Positions 12,988 to 22,299 of a stretch of DNA of 64,000 bases are shown one piece after another. Origin of the DNA: Corbicula japonica (lineage: Eukaryota; Mollusca; Bivalvia; Venerida; Cyrenidae); contig JAZAYU010000034.1 of NCBI GenBank assembly GCA_038501625.1, forward strand, positions 2,046,001 to 2,110,000, in the 5' to 3' direction. Position 1 is the stretch's first letter; every line of letters starts with the position of its first letter. The notes beneath the pieces are model-generated. The model searched no databases. It had not been told where the DNA came from and saw only the letters and a program-made list of their open reading frames with translations. The position numbers and the translations under genes are program-made.

Positions 12988-13025
12988 CTTTATTCTTTGT
13001 GTATTCACTGGACTTGGAGGCTATT
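12988..13025 (-). pseudogene. Degenerate STKNK-type microexon
   Basis: The 3' half (ACACAAAGAATAAAG|GTATGA) matches the 24-nt cassette. The 5' half is different, and the nearest acceptor (CTATGTTACAG) gives 38 nt, phase 2 to 1. It stands at the edge of an insertion of about 1.2 kb, and its normal acceptor is lost. Confidence 0.3.
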
Positions 13026-14245
13026 CTGTAACATAGCCTCTAATGAAATTCAACAACAGCAACATAGCCATTTTCATTTCGAGTAAATCGAAAACAAAAT
13101 AACCTAGACGCTGGTATCGTTTTCAGAACATCGTGAGTTTGATCTTATAACATCCGCAGAACAAAAGAGAAACACTTAAAACACATTTTCAATCCAAAAT
13201 ACGCTGTAACATCCAGCTAAAATTCAATATTGTCATATGCCGCAGCGAAAGTTTACACAAATGACGTCATACAGTAGATCGACTTTAGAAGCCGTTTACG
13301 GTTATAATTTTTCTTTCTAGACATAGCGCGGTTAAAATGACCGATTTCATTACATGTTTTGCAAACGGGACAATGGTACGATATTTTTTGTTGGGCTTAT
13401 GTATTGATCAGAGAAAGCATGGCGCATCAAGTTTATGTAAATTATAGAAGTTTTTTTAATATAAAAAGCGCGAGTTATTATTCGCGTTCCTATTGTTCTT
13501 TAATTGACAAGGCATGGCGCATCATTTCGCACGGGTAGGTATAATTACTAAATTATACGAGTTTTAATTGCAATCAAAACAGCGAAAGGTGATATTCGTG
13601 GTCCGTTTGTTCTGTATTTGAGAAGAAACGGCGATTACGGAAAAGAGCGCGGTTCGTGCAAGTTTTGCCAATCTTGAAAAAAGGGAGGTAATAAAAAGTG
13701 CAACTGTGTAGTTTCCACCATCAAAAAATGTTTTATTGGAAAAAAATGCTTTTAGTTTTCCTGAAACATCTTTACATAATTACAAATAAGCACATTATAT
13801 TGTAATTTCCATTTATTTTAGTTTTTGTGTTCATAAATATTTCTAATTGATATTAGATCTAATTACAAATGATCGGAGCTGAGGAACTTCAGCCATTGTA
13901 ATATAGTTAGGATTTGCGTTTCAATTTAAAAAAGCATAAACTTTTTTGGTGTAAGAATTTAATTTACAACTTTTGAATCTTTGTTATAAATCTTTTAACC
14001 TACAGCAGAACAGTGTGTGTGAATACACATTTATTATCAACATGTATGTCATTTAAAAGGCTTTAAATGAATAAAGCCACTAAAGAATAAAAACAAAATT
14101 TTTTTTCATTTATTTATTTAAATGAGAAGCAAAAGAATATATACATAAGACTGAAAATGAAACGCCGCGTTGCACCGCGCGACAAAATGGATAAAATCAG
14201 TCTATGCTGCGACGACCCGTTCTGAAATCCTGGGGGAAACCCTGA
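13026..14245. other. Insertion of about 1.2 kb within the microexon array
   Basis: The repeat sequence 'attaactatgtagatattta' normally following one cassette resumes at 14245. The intervening DNA has none of the cassette motifs, contains 'catggcgcatca' twice, and holds no gene I recognise. Confidence 0.4.
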
Positions 14246-14299
14246 TTAACTATGTAGATATTTATAAAATGTGATAAGAAACAAAAGATAAATACTTGC

Positions 14300-14368
14300 C
14301 TTGCTCTTTCCTGTTTGGATCCTCATCGGACAGCACACTGAAGAGCAATATTTCGATTTGGACGTCAA
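14300..14368 (-). CDS. 69-nt microexon, phase 1-1, GC donor
   Basis: Acceptor TTGTCGTTTTCAG, donor CAAG|GCAAGT. Reads DVQIEILLFSVLSDEDPNR then KEQ after the junction codon. Near-identical to 12780-12848, so this is a recent duplication. Confidence 0.5.
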
Positions 14369-14496
14369 CTGAAAACGACAAATATGAAAAGAAGTCTAAA
14401 TATATACAGTATAACGTTTTTATGTATATTTACTTAGAATGTGAGTGTTAAGAGGCTAAGGTAGGAAATAAAGAACAAATACAAACCTGGTCTTAC

Positions 14497-14520
14497 CGTT
14501 ATTCTTTGTGGAGTCTTCAT
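14497..14520 (-). CDS. 24-nt microexon, phase 1-1
   Basis: Acceptor GTTGTTTTCAG, donor AACG|GTAAGA. Reads DEDSTKNN. One base differs from the other 24-nt copies. Confidence 0.5.
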
Positions 14521-14640
14521 CTGAAAACAACAAAAACCTTAAATGAAAAAATGCCGTTACACAAGTGTCGATATTTACATGATAAATGACCTATGTAGAT
14601 ATTTAGAAAATGTGATAAGAAACAAAAGAGAAATACTTGC

Positions 14641-14709
14641 CTTGCTCTTTCCTGTTTGGATCCTCATTGGACTGCACAATGAAGAGCAATATTTCGATTG
14701 GGAGATCAT
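14641..14709 (-). CDS. 69-nt microexon, phase 1-1, GC donor
   Basis: The acceptor is TGTCGCTTTCAG and the donor is CAAG|GCAAGT. It is open in phase 1: DDLPIEILLFIVQSNEDPNR then KEQ. The hydrophobic core (ILLF) and charged tail (EDPNRKEQ) are conserved among copies. Confidence 0.5.
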
Positions 14710-14828
14710 CTGAAAGCGACAAATATGAAAAGACATGGTGCCAATAAAGAAGTCTCAATACATATTTAGAATGTGAATTTTTGGAGGCTAAGGTAGGAAA
14801 TAAAGGACAAATACAAACTTGGACTTAC

Positions 14829-14882
14829 CTTTATTCTTTGTGGATTCGCTGGCCTTACCTTTATTCTTTGTGGAGTCATCAT
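14829..14882 (-). CDS. Microexon with tandem in-frame donors (24 or 54 nt)
   Basis: Acceptor GTTGTTTTCAG. The short form 14859-14882 encodes DDDSTKNK and ends AAAG|GTAAGG. The long form adds GKASESTKNK and ends AAAG|GTAAGT. It is a close paralogue of the exon at 15407-15460. Confidence 0.5.
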
Positions 14883-15019
14883 CTGAAAACAACAAAAACC
14901 TTAAAGGCAGTCGCTACAGTTTCATCAAAATTTTCCCAATAATAGATTTCATTCAAACTTTGTCTATGTCAAGAACATGATGTTATGCAATGAAAACCCA
15001 AATAAAAATGTGACCTTAC

Positions 15020-15076
15020 CAGTGTTACTTGGACTTATGGATTCACTGTACTTACCTTTATTTTTGTTGTGTCCAC
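15020..15076 (-). CDS. Microexon with tandem in-frame donors (21 or 57 nt)
   Basis: Acceptor GTTGTTTTCAG. The short form 15056-15076 (GGHNKNK) ends at AAAG|GTAAGT. The long form continues 36 nt (GKYSESISPSNT) to ACTG|GTAAGG. Both exit in phase 1. Confidence 0.45.
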
Positions 15077-15196
15077 CTGAAAACAACAAAAACCCTAAAT
15101 GAAAAAATGCCGTTACAGAAGTGTCGATATTTAAAAGGATAAATTAACTATGTAGATATTTAGAAATGTAATAAGAAACAAAAGAGAAATACTTGC

Positions 15197-15265
15197 CTTG
15201 CTATTTCCTGTTTGGATCATCATCGGTCTGCACACTGAAGAGAAATATTTTGATTGGGACGTCAT
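15197..15265 (-). CDS. 69-nt microexon with in-frame stop, GC donor
   Basis: The acceptor is TTGTCGTTTTCAG and the GC donor is CAAG|GCAAGT. In phase 1 it reads DDVPIKIFLFSVQTDDDPNR, then Lys and TAG. The stop comes from GAG to TAG two codons before the donor. It is either a dead copy that must be skipped or a deliberate alternative terminus. Confidence 0.45.
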
Positions 15266-15406
15266 CTGAAAACGACAAATATGAAAAGACATGGTGCCAA
15301 TAAAGAAGTCTAAATACATACATGATATCGTTATTATGTATATTTGGAATGTGAATGTTTAGAGGCTAAGGTAGGAAATAAAGAACAAATACAAACCTGG
15401 ACTTAC

Positions 15407-15460
15407 CTTTATTCTTTGTGGATAAACTGGCCTTACCTTTATTCTTTGTGGAGTCTTCAT
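15407..15460 (-). CDS. Microexon with tandem in-frame donors (24 or 54 nt)
   Basis: Acceptor GTTGTTTTCAG. Donor 1 after 24 nt (AAAG|GTAAGG, exon 15437-15460) encodes DEDSTKNK. Donor 2, 30 nt farther (AAAG|GTAAGT at 15405-15406), adds GKASLSTKNK. Both ends are phase 1, so either choice keeps frame. The extension is itself a diverged repeat of STKNK. Confidence 0.5.
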
Positions 15461-15589
15461 CTGAAAACAACAAAACCCTTAAATTAAAAAAAATGCCTTT
15501 ACAGAAGTGTCTATATTTACAGGATGAATTTAATAAGAAGATATTTAGAAAATGTGATAAGAAACAAAAGAGAAATATTTGCATTGCTA

Positions 15590-15650
15590 TTTCCTGTTTG
15601 AATCACCATTGGACTGCATACTAAAAAGCCATACAATGTTCCTGGAAAGT
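15590..15650 (-). pseudogene. Decayed copy of the 69-nt microexon
   Basis: Recognisable by CAGTCCAATGGTGATTC and AACAGGAAATAG. It carries TAG in place of GAG, has lost the GC donor (GCAAAT) and has no clear upstream acceptor. Boundaries are approximate. Confidence 0.4.
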
Positions 15651-15758
15651 GCAAAAAGTAATGAAATATTAAAACACAAGTAAACATTTGCAATATATAT
15701 CTGTTGTTTGTTACATTGGAAAACTTAAGAAAATAAAAGCACAAAAAGAAGACTCTAC

Positions 15759-15780
15759 CTTATTACTTTTGCGACTCCGA
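15759..15780 (-). CDS. 22-nt microexon, third of three
   Basis: The acceptor is GTAGTTTTCAG and the donor is AAG|GTAGAG at 15757-15758. The three 22-nt exons add up to 66 nt. Spliced together from phase 0 they restore phase 0 and stay open (MASQKNKD, GVPIEIS, RSRKSNK). Confidence 0.4.
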
Positions 15781-15818
15781 CTGAAAACTACAAACATAAT
15801 AACAATATTCAACTCTAC

Positions 15819-15840
15819 CTTATTTCGATTGGGACTCCAT
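15819..15840 (-). CDS. 22-nt microexon, second of three
   Basis: The acceptor is GAAGTTTTCAG and the donor is AAG|GTAGAG at 15817-15818. The sequence resembles the first third of the 69-nt cassette (DVQIEI). Following the 15877 exon it reads in phase 1 without a stop. Confidence 0.4.
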
Positions 15841-15876
15841 CTGAAAACTTCAAACGTATAACAAAATGAACTTTAC

Positions 15877-15898
15877 CTTTATTCTTTTGGGAAGCCAT
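15877..15898 (-). CDS. 22-nt microexon, first of three
   Basis: Acceptor TAGTTTTCAG, exon ATGGCTTCCCAAAAGAATAAAG (22 nt), donor GTAAAG. It is related to the 24-nt cassette by a 2-nt deletion. It is open in phase 0 (MASQKNK) but not in phase 1. Confidence 0.4.
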
Positions 15899-16104
15899 CT
15901 GAAAACTACAAAATTGTTTAGTGACAACATGCCAATAATGAAGTCTTAATACATACAGGATAACGTTACTCATTCTACAGACAGCTGAAAACAATATACC
16001 TGTATTGTACCTGGTTATTGCAAAATTAAATGAACACTTAAGAAAAAAGTAAATAATTTTACCTTCTGAAATATCTTTTATTCTGTAAGTTTTAACTGCC
16101 GACT

Positions 16105-16136
16105 CTTCCTCGATTTATTTTCTGTCAGGACTTCAT
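16105..16136 (-). pseudogene. Degenerate microexon copy
   Basis: The acceptor GTTGTTTTTAG is followed by AT GAA GTC CTG ACA GAA AAT AAA, related to the 24-nt cassette (DEDSTKNK). No good donor follows the homologous end, and the frame reaches a stop near 16086. The lower boundary is arbitrary. Confidence 0.25.
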
Positions 16137-16263
16137 CTAAAAACAACAAAAATGTTTTATAACAAAGTGCAGTTACAGAACGGAAGGTAGGCAGGTTGAT
16201 ATAAATGTAAAAGAAATGGCTATAATTTAAGAACATGACGGGAAACAAAGAGCAAATACTTGC

Positions 16264-16314
16264 CTTGCAATTTTCTGTTTGGTTCCTCGTTTGATTTCAA
16301 GCTTTCAAGATACT
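16264..16314 (-). CDS. Microexon, 51 nt, phase 1-1, GC donor
   Basis: The acceptor is AATTAGACAG and the donor is a consensus GC type (CAAG|GCAAGT, GC at 16262-16263). Open in phase 1: EYLESLKSNEEPNRKLQ. The end (NEEPNRKLQ) is homologous to the DEDPNRKEQ end of the 69-nt microexons. A 55-nt version (acceptor CAATTAG) would enter in phase 0. It is a divergent copy of the cassette nearest the 5' exon. Confidence 0.45.
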
Positions 16315-16387
16315 CTGTCTAATTGTTGCAAACTTTAATAATAAAATATAATATCCATTTCATTCCATATGTCTGTATCTGTTTTAC

Positions 16388-16394
16388 CTGCAAA
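16388..16394 (-). CDS. Candidate 7-nt microexon
   Basis: TTTGCAG sits between an acceptor (CATTGTTTTCAG) and a donor (GTAAAAC). Seven bases convert phase 0 (end of the signal-peptide exon) to phase 1, which is what the next exons need. That fit is the main support. Chance juxtaposition of splice-like signals is possible. Confidence 0.3.
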
Positions 16395-16475
16395 CTGAAA
16401 ACAATGAGATGTAGAAATGTTGGTGATTGGAAGCTATTGTTAGAAATAAAGAGCAAATAAAAAAATGGACTGTAC

Positions 16476-16595
16476 CTTTTTTCTTTCGGTTGTTGTTACT
16501 TCATCTGAAATAACAAAAGCATTTGTCAAACACATAACATTTAAATAAAACACCAATGATAAGAGATACATTGAAGCCCACAACAGAGACGCCAT
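16476..16595 (-). CDS. Probable signal-peptide exon of a micro-exon gene
   Basis: ATG at 16593-16595 opens 40 codons that run to a donor AAAAAAG|GTACAG at 16474-16475, ending in phase 0. The first 27 residues (MASLLWASMYLLSLVF, then YLNVMCLTNAF) are strongly hydrophobic and look like a cleavable signal peptide, perhaps cut near TNA. A short hydrophilic tail DEVTTTERKK follows. A caveat is that GAAG|GTAAGATGG overlaps the ATG and TTTTGTTATTTCAG|AT lies at 16505-16507. The hydrophobic stretch could therefore be an intron, leaving only a 29-nt exon 16476-16504 of the repeated 'AT GAA' type. A TATA-like TTTATATG lies about 50 bp upstream (16640-16647). The downstream microexons make this the probable 5' end of a secreted-protein gene. 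Confidence 0.45.
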
Positions 16596-16639
16596 CTTAC
16601 CTTCCCAGTGAAAACAATTTCGCACTACAGCATATTTTC

Positions 16640-16648
16640 ATATAAATG
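16640..16648 (-). promoter_or_regulatory. TATA-like box upstream of the micro-exon gene
   Basis: ATTTATATG on the minus strand, about 50 bp before the candidate ATG at 16595. It is the only supporting signal, in AT-rich DNA. Confidence 0.2.
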
Positions 16649-17042
16649 AGGTTAGCAGCTCTTGTCAGTCTTTTCACTCATTCAATTGTTGACTTGATCA
16701 CGTGATTCGTCGTGTCGCACGGAATTCTTGATAAAAGTGTTCACTCATATATGAATACAGAAAGACGAAAACAACTAAAAATCAGGGGTACATTTCGCTA
16801 CATGAACTATATTTTGTTCGCTGTATTTTGTAAATCGTGTAAATCGCTATAAATGTTCATGTCCAATTACCCTAGTGGTCTAAGACACAGTCAATTATAA
16901 AAATACGTTGACAAGCATTAAACTGGTTATAGGTTCGCATCATGATTATTTTTGTACAAATTTTTTGCAAAATAATTATTTTTTGCGAGATCCTTGGTAG
17001 GGTCGAACGGCATCTGGGCCAAAGATAATAAAACCGAGATTA

Positions 17043-17132
17043 GAGACCAGTCTCAAATGTCAAGCATCTGATTGGCTGAAATGGCGACCAGTCGCTATTT
17101 CAGCCAATCAGATGCTTGAGATTTGAGACTGG
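17043..17132. mobile_element. Foldback MITE core
   Basis: Arms 'gaccagtctcaaat' and 'atttgagactgg' with CTGATTGGCTGAAATGGCGA centre. The left end is a degraded 'gggccaaagat'. Confidence 0.7.
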
Positions 17133-17562
17133 AAACAACTAAATTTATTTTTTAAAGTTTATTGTCAAATTCAGTTGCTTAGTTTCATAATTGACCATCT
17201 ATATTTCTTTGTAAGCGGTTTGACAATTAAATAACCGATACAATGTGAGCATATCTTATAACTGGTCATGATTATATTTTCCAGAGGCAGATAATTTATC
17301 AGAATTGTAGGACTTTACATGTATATAAAAACATTCAACTTTTGACTTTTCATTAAGAAACAACTAAATTTTAAAATAAGAGCGAAGGAAAACCGCTCAT
17401 AAAGATCGTTTTAACTTTATTTTAGAAATAAAGTTTTATATTAGACATTTACAGAGAAAACTTGGCCTATGATAACCTTAGACAAATATTGTGAACATAA
17501 ATTTATTGTTAATTATTTTTATCAAATGCTAAAGCTACAAATGATATATTCGTGCGGTCATT

Positions 17563-17709
17563 TGCCCAAGGTTATAAAGCTGAGCATGGAAACCAGTCTC
17601 AAATCTCAAGGATCTGATTGGCTTAAATAGCGACTGGTCGCCATTTCAGCCAATCAGATGCATGAGATTTGAGACTGGTTTCCAATCTTATCTTTATAAC
17701 CATTAGGCA
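17563..17709. mobile_element. Full-length foldback MITE
   Basis: Left terminus TGCCCAAGGTTATAAAGCTG, right terminus 'tttataaccattaggc'. Flanked by ATT on both sides. Confidence 0.75.
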
Positions 17710-18212
17710 TTAATTCGTGAAATGTGTTATTATTAAGAAGTTTAGACGTGGTGTAATTTTGCTTGGGTTTAAATACGCGCTTTTACCCTAGCGGGAAATG
17801 CGCGAAATATAAATATACAAAAGAAAAAGTAACAAAGAGCCATTACTCCCTAACAGGTAGAGCAAATCTATTGTTTTTCTTTTCGCATCAAGGCATCGGT
17901 AGTAGTCATACTCGATAGTTTGAATCATTTCCGTCCAATAATGAATGAAGAATTGCGATAATAAAAATACTGAAATATCGCCAAAACGGACGGATGAACG
18001 GACAGTTGTCGTTAAAATATTCTCCTCTGATGCCAATCGGCGGGGATAATTATCTTGTAAGTTTACCCTAAGATGGCTAAGAGTTAGGGATTGGTTTAAG
18101 CGTCGTTATTCTATAGGGGAAACACTTTTTTGTGAGAGTTATTTTTTCTACGAGTGGAGGGATCATATGTTACTAGAAACGTTGAAAATGACATCGAAAA
18201 AGCCCATTTTCA
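17710..18212. other. No gene seen
   Basis: Short minus-strand open frame 17788-18036 without recognisable features. Confidence 0.35.
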
Positions 18213-19221
18213 AGGCTAGTTCGGCCCCATTTTTAAAAACATGCACTTTTTTCAATGAATTCAAAATGTAATTCTATAAAAATTTCGTAAATAGTAAAGA
18301 AATTATATGGGCTTGATAACCAATGAACTTTAATTGAAGTTTCTCGTTGAAAGAAATGGTAATTGGTTTTCGAAGTAATAAGGTCAAAGTGGCCGAACAT
18401 GCCCCGACATTGGGGCAAGTTACGCTATCCCCTGGGGCATGTTCGGCCTTCGGGCAGATTTTTAAAAATTATTTTCTTGTTGACTTAAAAACTATAAAAA
18501 GCATAATGTACAAAAATGTAGGCTCAGAAATCAACTTTTATTAACAATAATTTTAAACATGTTTTATATATAACTTGTTGTGTTGTGTTATATACCTTTA
18601 TAAATCCGCGTGGGTGCATGTGCATTTAGTGTGTACGAGCACAGAAACCTGAATTTCCATATGAAAACATACAGACACCACATTAACGACATTTCACCCT
18701 ATATATTTGTAGGTAGGCATATAGTGTAAAATGTCATATATGTGATGTCTGGATGTTTCTGTTGGAAATGAAGGTTTCTGTCGTATGAGAACGTATATGT
18801 GTTCGTGTTGGTTGTTGTTGTAATGTTCTAACTCCTTCCTACAGACGTCTGGTGTCTTGGAATAACTGATATATTTCTTTTATAACCTCTCACTATGGTT
18901 AGGTATTTCCAAAATATACAAAACCAATCGTAATAATTCTTAAAAATACATTGAATTAGTGTAGATCTCAGAATCAGAATCCTACCTCTCATTACATACA
19001 GATCAGCTAAAACATGTAATTTGCTGAATATAATGGTATATCTAAAATAAGAATGGACGTTTTTTCGAACCAAAACATGTTTTATCTAAGCTGTGATAGT
19101 AAATACACTTCATTTTATAAAACACACGAAGTTTTCATCAAGAAAATAAAACTATGCTGGAGCAAAGGGGTTATTCGGCTACTAGCGGAACATGCCCCTG
19201 CCCCAATGGCCGAACTAGCTT
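18213..19221. mobile_element. Candidate non-autonomous TIR element, about 1 kb, with internal hairpin
   Basis: Left end GGCTAGTTCGGCCCC, right end GGCCGAACTAGC. Inside, 18391-18449 is a near-perfect hairpin with arms GGCCGAACATGCCCC / GGGGCATGTTCGGCC, and related GAACATGCCCC occurs at 19187. Target duplication not identified. Confidence 0.4.
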
Positions 19222-20525
19222 CTTGCTAACTGTTTATAAACATCACGTGTTCCTGCGTGTATATTTTTGAAGGTGAAAAGAACAAGCTGTGACTTAACTG
19301 AGGGATGTTTTAACATGATGCGTATGCAAAATTAATGTTCTTATTATGAAGCATCTCATGGCAAATAAAAACTTAAATATTTGTGAAAAAATTACTTAAG
19401 AGTCAACAAAGCAAATTTTCCTTCACAAAATCGAAAACTTTGTTCATATAGTCGCCATTATGTACATATAACATTAATTTCGTTACAAGAGACATTACAT
19501 TATTGACGCGCGCTCTGAATCTTAATTTTTCTACTTAAAATGATAATCTGCCGAACATATCCTGGGGCCGGACTAACCCCGGTCTCCCGTACATGCTCTG
19601 AAAAAAGGGAGAATGCATGTTACGTAATAAAGTTACGATAAAATTTTCTGATTGTCCAAAAAAGACGGTGTTTTGCGTTGTCATACCATATATTCCCGAC
19701 ATCAGTTGGACAAATGTCATTTTAAAGTTTTTGCGTGATTGACGGTACAAAAAAAACAACCGCACTTGAGACAGTTGGCAATCAACAGCGTAAGTTACCG
19801 TAATTGAACGAATCAACACTGCGTCACCGCTTGCACGAATGTTGCGTTTGTGCATTCAACTGATATATGTATCTGTTGTGAATGGTGCACACACTTTGCA
19901 AGATGGGTGCAGAGCAGTGGAAAATTTATAATAATTGTAGGGCCAACTTGGACGTCGCATACAATATTAAGACGGCTGGCGTCAGATCAACAACCGTCAT
20001 CAGCTGTTAGTGGCATTGCCAGAGCAGTGGGAGGCCATACAGCAGTATAGAATACAACGTGTTATTCGAAGCATGAGAAGTTTGTGCGACGCCGCCGATT
20101 TCGCAGTCGGTGGACACACTCGCAATTAAGTTTTCTGACTTGAATTCTAACGAACAAACTATAAACATACATAGAACTCTGTGTTTTCCTCCATTCTGAG
20201 CTAATTCTTGTTTTGTAATCGTAATATATTAAGAAATAAAGGTATAAGAATTTCAGTCCGATTGCATTATTTGTTTAAAAACTATTATCATTTAACTAAG
20301 TCGTATTTTTTCATTGACCGCCTATATACTTTTGTGGCACCCGCTTTCCTCCTACAATAAAGTATCATCTTTTATAAATGAGCGCATTTACAGACTGGAG
20401 ATAAAAAAGGAAAACATTATTTTGGAAATATTTTATTTTAAGGTAATCATGATAGCTTGAAATCAACAGGCATAGTAATTTGTAAGATAAAACGAGGTTG
20501 CAAGCATAGCTTTAACCAAAATCAG
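19222..20525. other. No supported gene
   Basis: Minus-strand open frame 19535-19855 (106 codons) has no recognised domain. Plus-strand 19850-20050 is similar. Both are left uncalled. Confidence 0.35.
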
Positions 20526-20664
20526 GGCTGAAGGTTATAAAGCTGAGCATGGAAACCAGTCTCAAATCTCAAAAATCTGATTGGCTGAAATGGTCGCCAT
20601 TTCAGCCAATCAGATGCTTGAAATTTGAGAATGGTTTCCATGCTCAGCTTTATAACCTTGGGCA
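20526..20664. mobile_element. Full-length foldback MITE with CAG duplication
   Basis: CAG at 20523-20525 and 20665-20667 flank arms GGCTGAAGGTTATAAAGCTG and CAGCTTTATAACCTTGGGCA. It sits about 340 bp beyond the stop of the 21.0-kb finger exon. Confidence 0.8.
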
Positions 20665-21005
20665 CAGGACAGCCAGAATAGCTCGACATATTCTTCAGTG
20701 GTCCAAACGTATATGTTAGTGCTTGTTAATATTTACACTTCAAATTTCGAGCTGTCAGAATATTTCCAACAAATAAAATAAGGTTTCCACACTGGCGCAT
20801 GACCAGCCGCCCCCATGAATACCACCCTCGGCAACCCCGCTGTTAATGTTCGCATATTTTGATAGAATGGCAGTAACATGGCACCATTTTTACAAGACAA
20901 AATGTGTATAAGTAAGGGTTGTGGGGCGCCTGGTCAAGCACCATTTTCAAAGAAGTAATTTATAACCGTTTTCTGTTTAGCCTTGACATGCTAAAGGCTA
21001 AAGAT

Positions 21006-21205
21006 TCATAATTTAAAATGAACCACCATATGAGACTTTAGATTTCCCTTCAAATTAAAACATTTTCCACAAATCTGGCATTCGAAAGGCTTATCGCCGG
21101 TGTGTATCCTTGTATGCCTCTCAAGTGCAGCCGGACCAGGGAACTGTTTACCACAACCCTGTACTGGACACACAACCCCACTTGCTTTGCTCTTCCAGGT
21201 TTTCT
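21006..21205 (-). CDS. Alternative last exon, two C2H2 zinc fingers (most distal found)
   Basis: A 200-nt exon. The acceptor TTATTTGCTTTCAG abuts 21205, the entry phase is 1, and the stop TGA is at 21006-21008, giving 65 residues. The linker [11 protein letters not shown] is followed by finger 1, C-x4-C-x12-H-x3-H ([19 protein letters not shown]), linker TGDKPFE, and finger 2 ([17 protein letters not shown]). It is the exon farthest from the shared 59.8-kb donor, so the intron would be about 38.6 kb. No further finger exon is seen between here and 1. Confidence 0.85.
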
Positions 21206-21286
21206 CTGAAAGCAAATAAGAAACAAAATATCAATGTTACATATCTAATGCAGGGAACAGTTTTAATTTTTCACGGAATACTCCAG

Positions 21287-21401
21287 GCCCAAATTTATAT
21301 AACTGAGGAAGGAGACCAGTCTTCAGATTGGCTGAATGGAGACATGTCAGATGCTTGAGAGTTGAAAATGGTCTCCAATCTCAGTTTTATAATCTTTAGC
21401 A
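21287..21401. mobile_element. Foldback MITE with CAG duplication, internally deleted
   Basis: CAG at 21284-21286 and 21402-21404. The centre is shortened. Joining the flanks gives AATACTCCAGGTCTTTT, close to the published 17-bp Harbinger target as I recall it. Confidence 0.75.
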
Positions 21402-22154
21402 CAGGTCTTTTTGCCAGTATAAAATTAAATATGATCACTAAAACGAATATATTTCATGAGCGTAATTACACACATCAGTCAACCGGTAGACGCAGAGACA
21501 TACTGCATTACAACACAGGACCATCTAAAACATGAGTGACCAAAACATTGGATTCATATTGTTAATATTTATATGTTTAGTTTAGAAATGTACAATGAAT
21601 ATCATATTTAACTGCCAAATCTTATATGAACACACATATTGCGCATGACATGATAAGGAAATGACAATTTAAAAAACGTTTACTTAAAGATAATTGTGAC
21701 ATTTTGCAGTAAATTTCTTTACAAAATTTCTAGCAGTTCGCAGCAAGATGTAACATGCTGCCATTAAAATGTTGTAACTTTAATGGCAACAATGGAAGTA
21801 ACATTTGGGAAAAGCAAAGGTCAGAGACATTTTCCAAACACAGCCGCTAACACATTGACACGAAGACAGAGAATACATGTTTTGAATAATAAAATCATTA
21901 CAAAAAAGAAAGAAAAAACCTCAGTAATAAAGCCTTTGAACGGCATTGGAATGGAGAAAAATGTTTACTCGGCTAGATAAGGAGTTACGCCCAACCCAAG
22001 TATAGGCGGCGTCAACAGCAATATGCATTTACATTGATGCAAATGCGAAGAAGGGTCAAACTCAGCGCGCAATTTTTTTGTCTTTTGAGGTTCCGTTTTC
22101 GACTACATTCAGGCTCATGTATGTGAATCAAACTAAGCAACACAAAATTTCCAG

Positions 22155-22296
22155 TGCCCATGATCATTAACCTAAGGAGACCAGTCTCATATCTCAAGCA
22201 TCTGATTGGCTAAAATGGCGACCAATCCCCATTTCAGCCGATCAGATGCTTGATAATTGCGACCGGTCTCCAGATTAAGTTTTATGATCATGGGCA
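22155..22296. mobile_element. Full-length foldback MITE with CAG duplication
   Basis: CAG at 22152-22154 and 22297-22299. Termini TGCCCATGATCAT / ATGATCATGGGCA match perfectly. Confidence 0.8.
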
Positions 22297-22299
22297 CAG

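Noticed and set aside
12639..15898. Microexons as internal exons of the zinc-finger factor
   Set aside because: The entry phase would match the shared exon, but a signal-peptide-like exon heads the array and the zinc-finger exons are all terminal; a separate gene is the simpler reading.
19535..19855. 106-codon minus-strand open frame
   Set aside because: No domain, no splice context, and the composition is ordinary for this DNA.
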